Source: a virus. From it: a DNA stretch of 64,000 bases. Below the pieces are notes generated by a model. It was not told the origin of the DNA and did no database searches. It saw nothing but the letters and a program-made list of their open reading frames with translations. The first letter of the stretch is position 1, and every line of letters starts with the position of its first letter. The stretch is taken from IMG/VR virus record IMGVR_UViG_3300032334_001259, positions 124,001 through 188,000 of that record. One strand, written 5' to 3'. This document shows positions 33,517 through 42,378 of the stretch, piece after piece. The position numbers were made by a program, and so were the translations under genes.

Positions 33517-33524
33517 TATTTATT
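33517..33524 (-). promoter_or_regulatory. Possible late promoter for accessory operon (AATAAATA)
   Basis: A minus-strand late-type box at the end of the nuclease gene, about 150 nt upstream of the PP-loop start. It would place the structured leader in the transcript. Confidence 0.4.
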
Positions 33525-34038
33525 ATGCACAAGCAAGTGCTACAAAATCTTTATTCAATGACCAAAAACGATCATAATCCATAATTGCCCAACGAATATC
33601 TTTATACTGATATAGCATATGATATTCTACAAACAGCGGCACATCATAATGTTGGTCAAATTCCAATGCTACAAACTTGCCTTTACGGTTAAACTTCATA
33701 AACAATATATTAAAGTCACCTTCATCAGCAACATCCATAAGCTGATCTATCCAACCATCTAATTGTTTACAACTACCGCTGAATAGTTGATGAAATGGAA
33801 AGTCACCATAGTTTTTACATTCGCAATTAAACTTTGGAAAACTTTGCCCAGGTATAATATCACCTTTGAATGATCTTATTTGACCTTCATGTAATATTTC
33901 TTTACGTTTTGTATTAGCACCGCCAATATAAGCACCACTATTAGGAACACGGATAAATGGTTCACCATATAATTCTGTTAGGTGTTTGGCAACTTCACGT
34001 TCCCAACTATTGCCTTTTGTTTTACTTTTACTGGTCAT
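33523..34038 (-). CDS. Holliday-junction-resolvase-like PD-(D/E)XK nuclease
   Basis: 171 aa. It begins with a KGNSWEREVAKHLTELYG helix (8-25, acidic residue E13), then GDIIPG (D about 60) and the ExK pair in NCECKNYG (about 71-78). This is the order of the Hjc/RecU-like PD-(D/E)XK fold. Its start overlaps the gp46 stop (ATGA), so it is translated together with the recombination nuclease complex. T4 uses endonuclease VII (gp49), an unrelated fold, to resolve branches; this protein probably fills that role here. The substrate is inferred. Confidence 0.75.
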   Translation of the reverse strand: MTSKSKTKGNSWEREVAKHLTELYGEPFIRVPNSGAYIGGANTKRKEILHEGQIRSFKGDIIPGQSFPKFNCECKNYGDFPFHQLFSGSCKQLDGWIDQLMDVADEGDFNILFMKFNRKGKFVALEFDQHYDVPLFVEYHMLYQYKDIRWAIMDYDRFWSLNKDFVALACA

Positions 34039-35807
34039 ACTGTAGTTATGTCGCTTCCATAACTAGTAAAACCATTTTCTTTTGTTACAGTAAGAATATT
34101 ATTAACACGGCCACTTAATTCTTCACGATGTGATACAAGGAAAATACTCTTGCCACGCTCACGTGTCATACGTTTAAGAATAGCCAAACTGTTTTCAACA
34201 CCACTGGCATCCATACCACTATCAATCAATTCATCAATAAACAACAAATTAATATTTTGGTATAGATTTTCCCAAACATCACGAAACGCCCAACTTAGTG
34301 AAAGAATAAGACGATTGCGTTCACCACGTGATAAGTTATCAAAATCAAGGTCACGACCAAGTTCAGTAATTTCTACAGATAGGTCATTAATAAACTTAAC
34401 TTCATGTGGTAATCCAATAGAACTCAAGTATGCGCCAAGTCTGCTATTAAGATAGTTAAGGTTCTGATCAATAATCTTCTTACGAACAAAACTATCTTTG
34501 CTTACGAGCATTTTAAGTAAGAACTCTTGGTGTTCTTGCATTTGTGTGAGATTATTAATAGTATCCCAACTAATTTCAACCAGTGCAGTGCTTTCCATAT
34601 CACCAATTTGTTCACTATATGGATCAGTTTCTGTTGCTTTCTTTTCTAACGTGACCGCAAGATTGTCAACCGTGCTACGATGTTCAAGTGCTTGTTCTAA
34701 CGTGTCATATATTACAGTGGGTGCATCACCAATATCTGCAAATTGTTCAAGCACAGCCATGTGTTCCCAACGTTGTGTTTCATTTGACAGTATTTGTGCT
34801 ACGCTTTCACCAAGTAGTTTCTTTTTAGACTCAATCATTTTTTCTTGATTACTATCATGTAACTCACCACCACAAGCATAACAACGGTGATCTTTGAGTT
34901 GTGCTATTTCTTGAGTAAGTTTATCACGTGTGCGTTCTTCTTTTGCATTAGCAGCATCAATACTTGCAATCCATTTCTTGGCTTGGTCACGCCTCTTTAC
35001 ACCTTCATGGTATAGAGCAAGCGCACGATGATTAGCAATTTCTTCATCAATATCAATAGCAACAAGATCACGTAGGTGTTTTTCTAGCGTAAGAACATCT
35101 TCTTCGTGTTTAGTATGCCATAGTTTTTGACGTTTTTTTAAATTTTCAATTTGTTCTGCAATACGCAGATTAGCATCTTGCTGTGCCTTAATACGAATCT
35201 TTTCTTCTGTAATAGCATCTTTGGTTGATTTAATTTGGCTTTTAAGTTGTTCAGCCTTTTCACTTAAGATTGTAACACCAAGCAACTGCTCAATAATTTG
35301 GCGTTGGTCATTGGCTCGCATTGCCAAGAATGGTTCTGTATAAGTGTTGAGTGCCACAACATGCTTGAACATGTCATGTGTCATACCAAGCAGTCGTTCA
35401 ATGTCACCTTGTGTTTCACGGCTGTCACCTTGGCTATCATCTACATAATCAGTTTGTTCATTGCCATTAATATATAATTTAGTAAACGTAGGTTTTCTGC
35501 CACGTTCAATGCGATAATCTACCCCACCAACTTCAAAGTCAACCGTAACAACCATGTTCTTGGCATTGGTTTTGTTAATAAGGTTATCTTTCTTGATATT
35601 AGTAAGGGCTTGACCGTAGAGACCATAACTCAAAGCATTTATAATGGTTGTCTTACCTGTTCCATTACGTGCTCCAGTATCATCACCTCCTAAATCCAAG
35701 TTCTCTCCGAGTACAAGAGTTAGGTCACTACGGTCAAAGTGTACAGCTTGGGTCGCATTACCCACGCTCATAAAGTTTTTAGCGGTAAGACTTTTAAGTT
35801 TCAACAT
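34035..35807 (-). CDS. 46: Recombination endonuclease subunit gp46 (Rad50/SbcC-like)
   Basis: 590-aa SMC-type ATPase. The Walker A is GARNGTGKTT (45-54), long coiled coils (about 180-300 and 320-430) flank a zinc hook CYAC (307-310), the ABC signature is in NLSRGERNRLILSLSWAF, and the Walker B is LLFIDELIDSGMD near 520, followed by SIFLVSHREE. With gp47 it forms the Mre11-Rad50-like nuclease that resects DNA ends for recombination-dependent replication. It follows gp47 by 18 bp and overlaps the resolvase-like gene. Confidence 0.96.
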   Translation of the reverse strand: MLKLKSLTAKNFMSVGNATQAVHFDRSDLTLVLGENLDLGGDDTGARNGTGKTTIINALSYGLYGQALTNIKKDNLINKTNAKNMVVTVDFEVGGVDYRIERGRKPTFTKLYINGNEQTDYVDDSQGDSRETQGDIERLLGMTHDMFKHVVALNTYTEPFLAMRANDQRQIIEQLLGVTILSEKAEQLKSQIKSTKDAITEEKIRIKAQQDANLRIAEQIENLKKRQKLWHTKHEEDVLTLEKHLRDLVAIDIDEEIANHRALALYHEGVKRRDQAKKWIASIDAANAKEERTRDKLTQEIAQLKDHRCYACGGELHDSNQEKMIESKKKLLGESVAQILSNETQRWEHMAVLEQFADIGDAPTVIYDTLEQALEHRSTVDNLAVTLEKKATETDPYSEQIGDMESTALVEISWDTINNLTQMQEHQEFLLKMLVSKDSFVRKKIIDQNLNYLNSRLGAYLSSIGLPHEVKFINDLSVEITELGRDLDFDNLSRGERNRLILSLSWAFRDVWENLYQNINLLFIDELIDSGMDASGVENSLAILKRMTRERGKSIFLVSHREELSGRVNNILTVTKENGFTSYGSDITTV

Positions 35808-35825
35808 ATTATTACCATATCACAA

Positions 35826-36839
35826 TTAAAGGCTATTGTAAATTTCCATCAACAACTTGGTGTCATAGTGTTGTGTATCAAGATTTTGTATTTGATTTAA
35901 CACAATCTGGTCAACTGACTCAAACTTAACATCACCAAGTGTATCTTCACGTAGCACTTCACCACGTTGTTGTATAAGACTTAATTCACGAACAGCAAAT
36001 GTTTTAACCATTTCTTCTTTAATAAATGTTGCTTCTTCATAAGAAATGTTAATATCAATGTTTACACGTGCATAGGTTTTATCATTTAAATGTTTGTCTG
36101 CTTCATCAATAAGTTGTGATAGTGTAAGAACTCTATAGCGTGGAGCATCAGCCCAATTATGATAAACTGGTTCGGCACCCCAAGTTAAAATCATTGCACC
36201 ACGAGCATCGTCCCAAGCATCAGCATAATTATGAGGAAAGGCGTTGCCAATATAATGTATGTTGCCCTTACGCTGACGTTTATGAAAATGTCCTGTAAAA
36301 ACCGTTCCAACATTTGAAAACTCCTCACTATTTAATCCTCCGTGGTCAGGCATTTCTACCATTGCATTCATAAGAAACTGCGGTAATTCAAAATGACCCA
36401 TAACATAGCGTGACTTAATCTTACGCATATTTTTATGTTCTTCACCAATCAACCATGGCACAAAGGTAACATCACCTTCGGTATGTTGGTCCATAATTAA
36501 TTCAATATTTTTAAACTTTTCAATATAACGAATACTTGTTATGGTTCGTCTGTCTTTGTGATAAAGATCATGGTTACCAGGAATAAAAAGTACACGTGTG
36601 CCAATATTATTAAGGCGTTCAAGAATCCGTATTGAATGATCCATAGTATTAATATTAAGACTATTCCGTGTATCATGAAAATCTCCAAGAAACAGCACTG
36701 TGTCACATTCTTGAGTTTTAACTAGATCCAAGAACCAATCTATATAACGATCACAATCGTTTAAGAACAGTTGACTGTTCTGTTTGTACCCAAGGTGTAG
36801 GTCGGTAAAAACCGCAGCTTTTTTGAACAGATTAGACAT
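35826..36839 (-). CDS. 47: Recombination endonuclease subunit gp47 (Mre11/SbcD-like)
   Basis: 337-aa metallophosphoesterase. The metal-binding motifs are in order: DLHLG (D13, H15), GDFHD (D53, H55), GNHD (N89, H90), GHFE (H149) and GHFHKRQ (183-189, H184 and H186). The length matches T4 gp47 (339 aa). It is the nuclease partner of gp46. The ribosome region TTAGGTTAG precedes the ATG. Confidence 0.96.
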   Translation of the reverse strand: MSNLFKKAAVFTDLHLGYKQNSQLFLNDCDRYIDWFLDLVKTQECDTVLFLGDFHDTRNSLNINTMDHSIRILERLNNIGTRVLFIPGNHDLYHKDRRTITSIRYIEKFKNIELIMDQHTEGDVTFVPWLIGEEHKNMRKIKSRYVMGHFELPQFLMNAMVEMPDHGGLNSEEFSNVGTVFTGHFHKRQRKGNIHYIGNAFPHNYADAWDDARGAMILTWGAEPVYHNWADAPRYRVLTLSQLIDEADKHLNDKTYARVNIDINISYEEATFIKEEMVKTFAVRELSLIQQRGEVLREDTLGDVKFESVDQIVLNQIQNLDTQHYDTKLLMEIYNSL

Positions 36840-36876
36840 ATTACTAACCTAACAGTTTAGTGTTTAGTTGTCAATA

Positions 36877-37725
36877 TTAATCATTAAAACCAAAATCACC
36901 ACCGCTACCGCCGCCTCTTATGGCGTTGTCTGTTTGACGGGTATAACTTGGATTAAGTCCATTTGCTTCAAGGATGTCGTCACGTAAATGTTGATTTCTC
37001 TTCTCAACATTAAGGACTCTAGTAAAACTATTGGTAATAGTAGCAGTATAATAAGCAAAAGGATTATTAGATTTGCTTTCGTCAAATTGCAACCCTACCT
37101 GTGATAACTGTAACAATGCTTGGCTTCGCATTTCATCATTATATGTATAACCACGCCAGTTGCCTTTACTACCATACCGTTCACATAGCTTGATAAACAT
37201 ACGTGCTAGATTATTGGTAATCTTGCCATGGTCACGATTAAAGCAACCATTCTCTAGTCCACCCTCCCAATGTGATTTACCACAGCATATAAGTTCACCT
37301 GCTTCATTATATCTATAATGTTGGAATGGTGGGAAGTTTACTTTGACGTGGTGGTCAGCAGTTGTCTTAAGACTTTTCTTTCTGCCAGGTGCCAATGGAA
37401 TATGATCCCATGTAGTGATTCTAAAAATTACTTCTGTTTTTGGAATTGCTTGCCAATCAACTGTATGTTGGTCTAATTTTGTTTTCTTACCATCAACGTT
37501 TGATGCTTCCCATGCTTGCTTTGCCAACCTATCAGCACGTGCACGTTTGGCTTCTGCAACAGTCTTCTGATTAATTTTAGTAATACTTGGAAGAATCAAA
37601 TCATAAACACAATCTTCGGGTGTTAAAAATTCACAGTAAGTATTTTTACTTCTAGCAATTTCTTTAAGAAGTTCTTTATTTGTAAGATATGGAGTTCTTT
37701 TGGTTGGTGTTTTTGTTATTGTCAT
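36877..37725 (-). CDS. 55: Late-transcription sigma factor gp55, with an inserted domain
   Basis: 282 aa compared with 185 aa in T4. The first 30 residues (YLTNKELLKEIARSK) match the T4 N-terminus, and residues about 167-250 (ITNNLARMFIKLCERYG, WRGYTYNDEMRSQA, SKSNNPFAYYTATITNSFTRVL) match its sigma-2-like core. Between them lies an insert of about 135 residues, including TWDHIPLAP, VNFPPFQHYRY and cysteines/histidines around ICCGKSHWEG...GCF (147-161) that might bind metal. gp55 recruits host RNA polymerase to late promoters, consistent with the many NATAAATA boxes here. The gene is divergent from the baseplate operon it should activate. Confidence 0.9.
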   Translation of the reverse strand: MTITKTPTKRTPYLTNKELLKEIARSKNTYCEFLTPEDCVYDLILPSITKINQKTVAEAKRARADRLAKQAWEASNVDGKKTKLDQHTVDWQAIPKTEVIFRITTWDHIPLAPGRKKSLKTTADHHVKVNFPPFQHYRYNEAGELICCGKSHWEGGLENGCFNRDHGKITNNLARMFIKLCERYGSKGNWRGYTYNDEMRSQALLQLSQVGLQFDESKSNNPFAYYTATITNSFTRVLNVEKRNQHLRDDILEANGLNPSYTRQTDNAIRGGGSGGDFGFND

Positions 37726-37754
37726 GACTCAATTATATATGGTTATTTTAATAA

Positions 37755-37762
37755 AATAAATA
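37755..37762 (+). promoter_or_regulatory. Late promoter of the baseplate operon (AATAAATA)
   Basis: Plus-strand box 23 nt upstream of the gp48 start, in the 59-bp divergent gap with gene 55. Confidence 0.6.
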
Positions 37763-37784
37763 TTTTTGTTGAGAATTTTTTCAT

Positions 37785-38831
37785 ATGGCATCATTATTTA
37801 ATTTCGCACCGCAAAACTATTATACTAGAACACCTGGATACAATCAAAATCCAGCTACTTTCTATAATCCTGGTGAATTACAACCTACTGGTTATGGCAG
37901 ACAACCTGATGTTGCTGGTTATCTTGGCTATGGTGCAGCTGTTGGTGCACTTACAGTTGGAACACAAGGTTATAGATTACCTACACAAAACTTTTACAAT
38001 TATGGTGTTAACAATCCTGGTTTGTTTGGTGCACAAACACTTAAAACAAGTGTAAAAGATGTTGCAATTAATGCTGCTCTTACAGGGTTAGTGTATGGAT
38101 TAACTGGTGGACCATCTACTGATCCTACTAACGGTCGCTTAAGTGGTACTGGTGTACAACAAGGTGCTACACCACGACAATTGTTACCAACACAAACACC
38201 AAGAACCAATCCAGATGATGGTAAAGAAGATCGTGTTGTAATATATGACCAAACTGGTAGATTCATTGGTCAAAGTGATATCTTCAAACCACTTAAGAAT
38301 ACTGGTGGTGTGTTATTTCCATATACTCCAACTATTCAAGTTGGTCATAAAGCAAGTTATGAAATGATGCAACTTGTGCATACCAATTATCCTACACCAG
38401 CTTATCAACACAGTGCTATTGAGAATATATCTATACAAGCATTGTTTACAGCAAATTATCGTGCAGAGGCAGAATATATTATTGCTATGATGCATTTCTT
38501 TCGCACTGCTACAAAGATGTTTTATGGTCAAGATCAATTAGCTGGCACACCGCCACCTATTTTATTTCTTGATGGTTATGGTCCATACACGTTTGATCAT
38601 ATACCAGTTGTAATCACAAGTTTTGATTATACACTACCTAATGATGTTGATTATATAAGTTGCACTATTATGAATGAGCGTCAAAAAGTTCCTACAACTC
38701 TTAATGTAAGTTTAAGTCTTGTCCCAACTTACAGTCGTAATAAAGTTAGTAATGAGTTTGGTTTGGTTAATTATAGTCAAGGCACACTTAAAACAAGTGG
38801 TCGTGGTAATCGCAGCGGAGGATGGATCTAA
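37785..38831 (+). CDS. 48: Baseplate tail-tube cap gp48
   Basis: 348 aa (T4 gp48: 364). The C-terminal half is characteristic: PYTPTIQVGHKASYEMMQLV, AIENISIQALFTANYRAEAEYI, HFFRTATKMFYGQD, then PPILFLDGYGPYTFDHIPVVI and VDYISC. The N-terminal part is Tyr/Asn/Gly/Pro-rich with an Ala/Gly hydrophobic stretch. It caps the baseplate and starts tube polymerisation. It is the first gene of the plus-strand baseplate operon and overlaps gp53 by one base (TAATG). Confidence 0.88.
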   Translation: MASLFNFAPQNYYTRTPGYNQNPATFYNPGELQPTGYGRQPDVAGYLGYGAAVGALTVGTQGYRLPTQNFYNYGVNNPGLFGAQTLKTSVKDVAINAALTGLVYGLTGGPSTDPTNGRLSGTGVQQGATPRQLLPTQTPRTNPDDGKEDRVVIYDQTGRFIGQSDIFKPLKNTGGVLFPYTPTIQVGHKASYEMMQLVHTNYPTPAYQHSAIENISIQALFTANYRAEAEYIIAMMHFFRTATKMFYGQDQLAGTPPPILFLDGYGPYTFDHIPVVITSFDYTLPNDVDYISCTIMNERQKVPTTLNVSLSLVPTYSRNKVSNEFGLVNYSQGTLKTSGRGNRSGGWI

Positions 38832-39145
38832 TGGCAAGCACACCAAATTATCCTGCCGCAAGTTCTTATTATGGCACACCAAGTTTTGATAATAATCAGT
38901 TTCTTGATTTGTTAAATTATCGTGCAATACCTAAATTGGTTGATGATATTCTTTTTACTATACCGCCACAATATGAATATCGTCCAGACTTGTTAGCATT
39001 TGACCTTTATGGAGACCCTACACTTTGGTGGGTATTTGCTGTGCGTAATCCTAATACACTTATTGATCCGCTTTGGGATTTTGTCGCTAATGCAGTAATA
39101 TATTTGCCAAAAAAAGCCACGCTACAGAACGCATTGGGTATCTAA
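38831..39145 (+). CDS. 53: Baseplate wedge subunit gp53
   Basis: 104 aa from the ATG at 38831, which overlaps the gp48 stop; an in-frame ATG at 38822 inside gp48 is less likely. FTIPPQYEYRPDLLAFDLYG and DPTLWWVFAVRNPNTLIDPL are the gp53 family signature. It is much shorter than T4 gp53 (196 aa), retaining mainly the conserved wedge domain. The next gene begins at the base after its stop. Confidence 0.9.
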   Translation: MASTPNYPAASSYYGTPSFDNNQFLDLLNYRAIPKLVDDILFTIPPQYEYRPDLLAFDLYGDPTLWWVFAVRNPNTLIDPLWDFVANAVIYLPKKATLQNALGI

Positions 39146-42100
39146 ATGGCATCAAATTTGACCAAAGATCAACAATTAAGTGCTGCCAATGCTCAATACA
39201 AGAATTGGGTTAATCAACAGATTGCCGCCAATGGTGGTTATTATCCAACTATAGACCAAATTAACCAATATAAAGCAAGTGTTCTTAATACAGGATTGTA
39301 TCCTGATTTAGATATAGGTGTTGCACCACCACCGCCTGGTGTAGATGTAAACATAGCACCAAGTCAATTTTTTATTGTAGGGCAAGATGCATTAAATGCA
39401 GATCGTGGTAGTGGTTATAGCGGTAATCCAATCTTTACAGGTGGTATAAGTGATAACACAACATTAGAACAATTTACAGCTGCGCAAGATGCTTATGGTA
39501 GTGCACTACAAGCACAACAAGATGCGCTGGCACGTAGTAGTGCCGCAGAAGCACAAGCCGCACAAAATGCACTTGCAGCCGCACAAGCACGTGTAAAGGC
39601 ATTAGAAGCGCAATTAGCGGCTGATAGTCCAATGGACCCTACTCTAACAAGCAGTGCACAAGTACAAGCTGCAAGTAGTGCCGCAAATCAACGCAGTGGT
39701 CAAGAGATTTCACCAACTGGTGCAGTTACTGATCCAACTACTCTTGCTGAACAATACAGTCAGTATCGTAGTGGTGGAACTGTTATTCAAAATAGCACAC
39801 CTGCAAGTAATCCTGATAGACAAGCACAATTAGACCGTATTAATGATTCTTACACTGCAACAAGCAGTGGTAGCGGAACTGATGTAACAGCCCAAACACC
39901 ATCTACAAATAATCAAAATATAGAAAATTTTAATCGTGATAGACTTACTGATGCAACAGAAGTATCAGCTGCACCATTAAATAAAACTAATAGTGCAGCA
40001 GAGGATAATCCACAAAATGGTGCTACAACAGGTAGCAGCGATAGTAGGGTTTATACTGACCAACAAGTAAATGGTATGCGTGGACGTGGATTGCCTGATA
40101 AAAATCCAAGTGGTTCAGATGCAGCAACAAACGGTAGTAATAGCGTAAGCATATTAAAAAGTGGCAAAGCATATGATGAAGGTGTAAATGGTGGTAATCA
40201 AAGCACTGCCGCACCTACTGGTGGTAATGCTTCACGCACAAATAAATTACACAATTATGTCAACTACACTTATAGATTAAGTTTATATGCGATACCTAGA
40301 GAAACAGTAAACTCTATATTTGCAAGTAGCACTACACCAACAAATCAACAAATACTTGCAAACAGTGTTTGGATTTGTAGTGATAGTGGACAAGGACAAA
40401 ACAAACGTGATGCTAATTTTCCTGTTGATTTAACAATTGATAATCTTGAATTAGAAACAATAGTAAATGCTAATAATAGCAGAACTCGTGCAACTGATGT
40501 AATAAAACTTAAGTTTGATATTATTGAACCATATACTGTTAATTTTCTTGGTAGACTTATGAAGTTAAGTGCCAAAGTAAATCCAAATGGTAATTGGAGC
40601 ACAATGTTCTTTGTATTGAAAATAGAATTTATGGGATATACAGATAACGGTCAACCAATTATTCCTAGTGGTGGCGGTGATACAATTCCAAATACTACAA
40701 AGTTTATTCCATTTACAATGATTAACATGAAGTTTAATGTTACAAGTAGTGGTGGAAAGTATCACATTGATGGTATTCCTGTTAATGCTCTTGCGCTTAC
40801 TGCACTTGATAATCAAATACCATTCCACGTAGAAGTAAGTGGACAAAACATAAATGATTTATTTAACGAAGGATTACAAAGCACAACTAAATCAACTGCA
40901 ACTGGTGGAGCAGCAAGAGAACAAAATACTGTTACAACACAAAATACAGTTAATGGTAACAATACTACTGTAACTAAAGGTCTTGCAAAAGCACTTAATG
41001 CAAATGAAGAACAAAAGGTAAGTCAAAATACTCAAGGTAAACCAAACACTTATGCATTTGATTTCCAAGATCATTTACCAAGTGCAAAGATAGTTGATCC
41101 AGAACAATACTTTAAGATTCAAGGAGTACCTGGCGTAAAAGGTAAAGACCAAAAAGAAATTGACCAAGGTAAGGTTGGTTCACTTGTAGCTGATTTACAA
41201 AAAGGTGTATTTCGTGCAAATCCAGGTACTCGTATCACAGATTTTATTTCAAGTGTGTTATCAGTAAGCACATATATGACAGACCAATACAAAGATGATG
41301 GTAGTAATAATACAGCACCACTTAAAACTTGGAAGATTACTCCTGTAGTTCAGTTTAATGATATTGATCCTAAAACAAATTTTTATGCACGTGATATAAC
41401 TTATGTTGTGCGAGAATATACAACTTATGGTCAAGATGCGCCTAACTTTGGTCAAGCACGTGTGCAAAATAATCGTATTGTGAAAACCTACAAATACATT
41501 TATAGCGGTAATAATCAAGATGTGCTAGATGCAAGCATTGATTTTCAAATGGCTTTCTTTGAATTAAAAAATGGTGTGCCAATGAACTATATTGATCGTG
41601 ATGGTTTAACACCTGGTGCAGCACAGGCACAAACTGTAAGCCAAAGTCCATCAACAATAAAGCGATTCTTTATGCCACGCTATCAATATACTAATGGTCT
41701 TGCTAATCGCCAAAACACTGGTCCAACTACTATTGATTTGAAAAGCATTGGTGTTCAAGAATTAATGGAAAAATTATTTGATAATCGTGGTGATATGATT
41801 ACACTTGACATTACAATTGTTGGTGATCCAGATTGGATAAGTCAAGATTATCCACTTATGCATCCAACTCTTGTTGGCAATGATGCTTACTTACAAAATG
41901 GCAGTATTAATTACAGTAATGCTGTTTATTTTAATTTTTATTTTGCAACACCTAATACAGATTATAATGATGTTACTGGTATATTTGATGATAGAAATAA
42001 TTACAGCGAATTTAGTGGAATCTATCAAGTTGTAAGTGTAAAGAGTAATTTTAGTAATGGTAGATTCACACAAAAATTAACTAACTTCCGTGTTCGTAAT

Positions 42101-42376
42101 CAAGAAGAAGTTCAGAGCAGTGCTATACGTAATGATAGTGTAAATCCAAATGCTCCAACCTCAAGTAACAATGCAGGTGCTGCACCACTAGAAAAAGCTA
42201 CTAACAGTATAACTATTCCACCTGATCCAAGATTGAATATTCCAACAGGAACTAATGCACCATCTAATAATCAACCAATTTATAATGTTACTGATCCACG
42301 TGTAGGATTACCGCCACCAAGTAATAATTACAATGAAGACGCAGCTATACGAAACTACTATTTGGGAGTTGATTAA
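39146..42376 (+). CDS. Large baseplate hub-like structural protein
   Basis: 1076 aa. Residues 1-350 are low-complexity Ala/Gln/Ser/Asn-rich with a short coiled coil (AQNALAAAQARVKALEAQLA, about 135-154). From about 365 the protein is beta-rich: NYTYRLSLYAIPRE, IKLKFDIIEPYTVNFLGRLM, a linker, then RITDFISSVLSVSTYM, KTYKYIYSGNNQDVLDASID, GDPDWISQDYPL and FSGIYQVVSVKSNFSNGRFTQK (shown in parts). The late motifs resemble hub proteins that cradle the central spike (T4 gp27 role), and the next gene is gp5. No T4 gp27 is otherwise seen in the window. The hub role is inferred; its virion nature is likely. Confidence 0.6.
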   Translation: MASNLTKDQQLSAANAQYKNWVNQQIAANGGYYPTIDQINQYKASVLNTGLYPDLDIGVAPPPPGVDVNIAPSQFFIVGQDALNADRGSGYSGNPIFTGGISDNTTLEQFTAAQDAYGSALQAQQDALARSSAAEAQAAQNALAAAQARVKALEAQLAADSPMDPTLTSSAQVQAASSAANQRSGQEISPTGAVTDPTTLAEQYSQYRSGGTVIQNSTPASNPDRQAQLDRINDSYTATSSGSGTDVTAQTPSTNNQNIENFNRDRLTDATEVSAAPLNKTNSAAEDNPQNGATTGSSDSRVYTDQQVNGMRGRGLPDKNPSGSDAATNGSNSVSILKSGKAYDEGVNGGNQSTAAPTGGNASRTNKLHNYVNYTYRLSLYAIPRETVNSIFASSTTPTNQQILANSVWICSDSGQGQNKRDANFPVDLTIDNLELETIVNANNSRTRATDVIKLKFDIIEPYTVNFLGRLMKLSAKVNPNGNWSTMFFVLKIEFMGYTDNGQPIIPSGGGDTIPNTTKFIPFTMINMKFNVTSSGGKYHIDGIPVNALALTALDNQIPFHVEVSGQNINDLFNEGLQSTTKSTATGGAAREQNTVTTQNTVNGNNTTVTKGLAKALNANEEQKVSQNTQGKPNTYAFDFQDHLPSAKIVDPEQYFKIQGVPGVKGKDQKEIDQGKVGSLVADLQKGVFRANPGTRITDFISSVLSVSTYMTDQYKDDGSNNTAPLKTWKITPVVQFNDIDPKTNFYARDITYVVREYTTYGQDAPNFGQARVQNNRIVKTYKYIYSGNNQDVLDASIDFQMAFFELKNGVPMNYIDRDGLTPGAAQAQTVSQSPSTIKRFFMPRYQYTNGLANRQNTGPTTIDLKSIGVQELMEKLFDNRGDMITLDITIVGDPDWISQDYPLMHPTLVGNDAYLQNGSINYSNAVYFNFYFATPNTDYNDVTGIFDDRNNYSEFSGIYQVVSVKSNFSNGRFTQKLTNFRVRNQEEVQSSAIRNDSVNPNAPTSSNNAGAAPLEKATNSITIPPDPRLNIPTGTNAPSNNQPIYNVTDPRVGLPPPSNNYNEDAAIRNYYLGVD

Positions 42377-42378
42377 TA

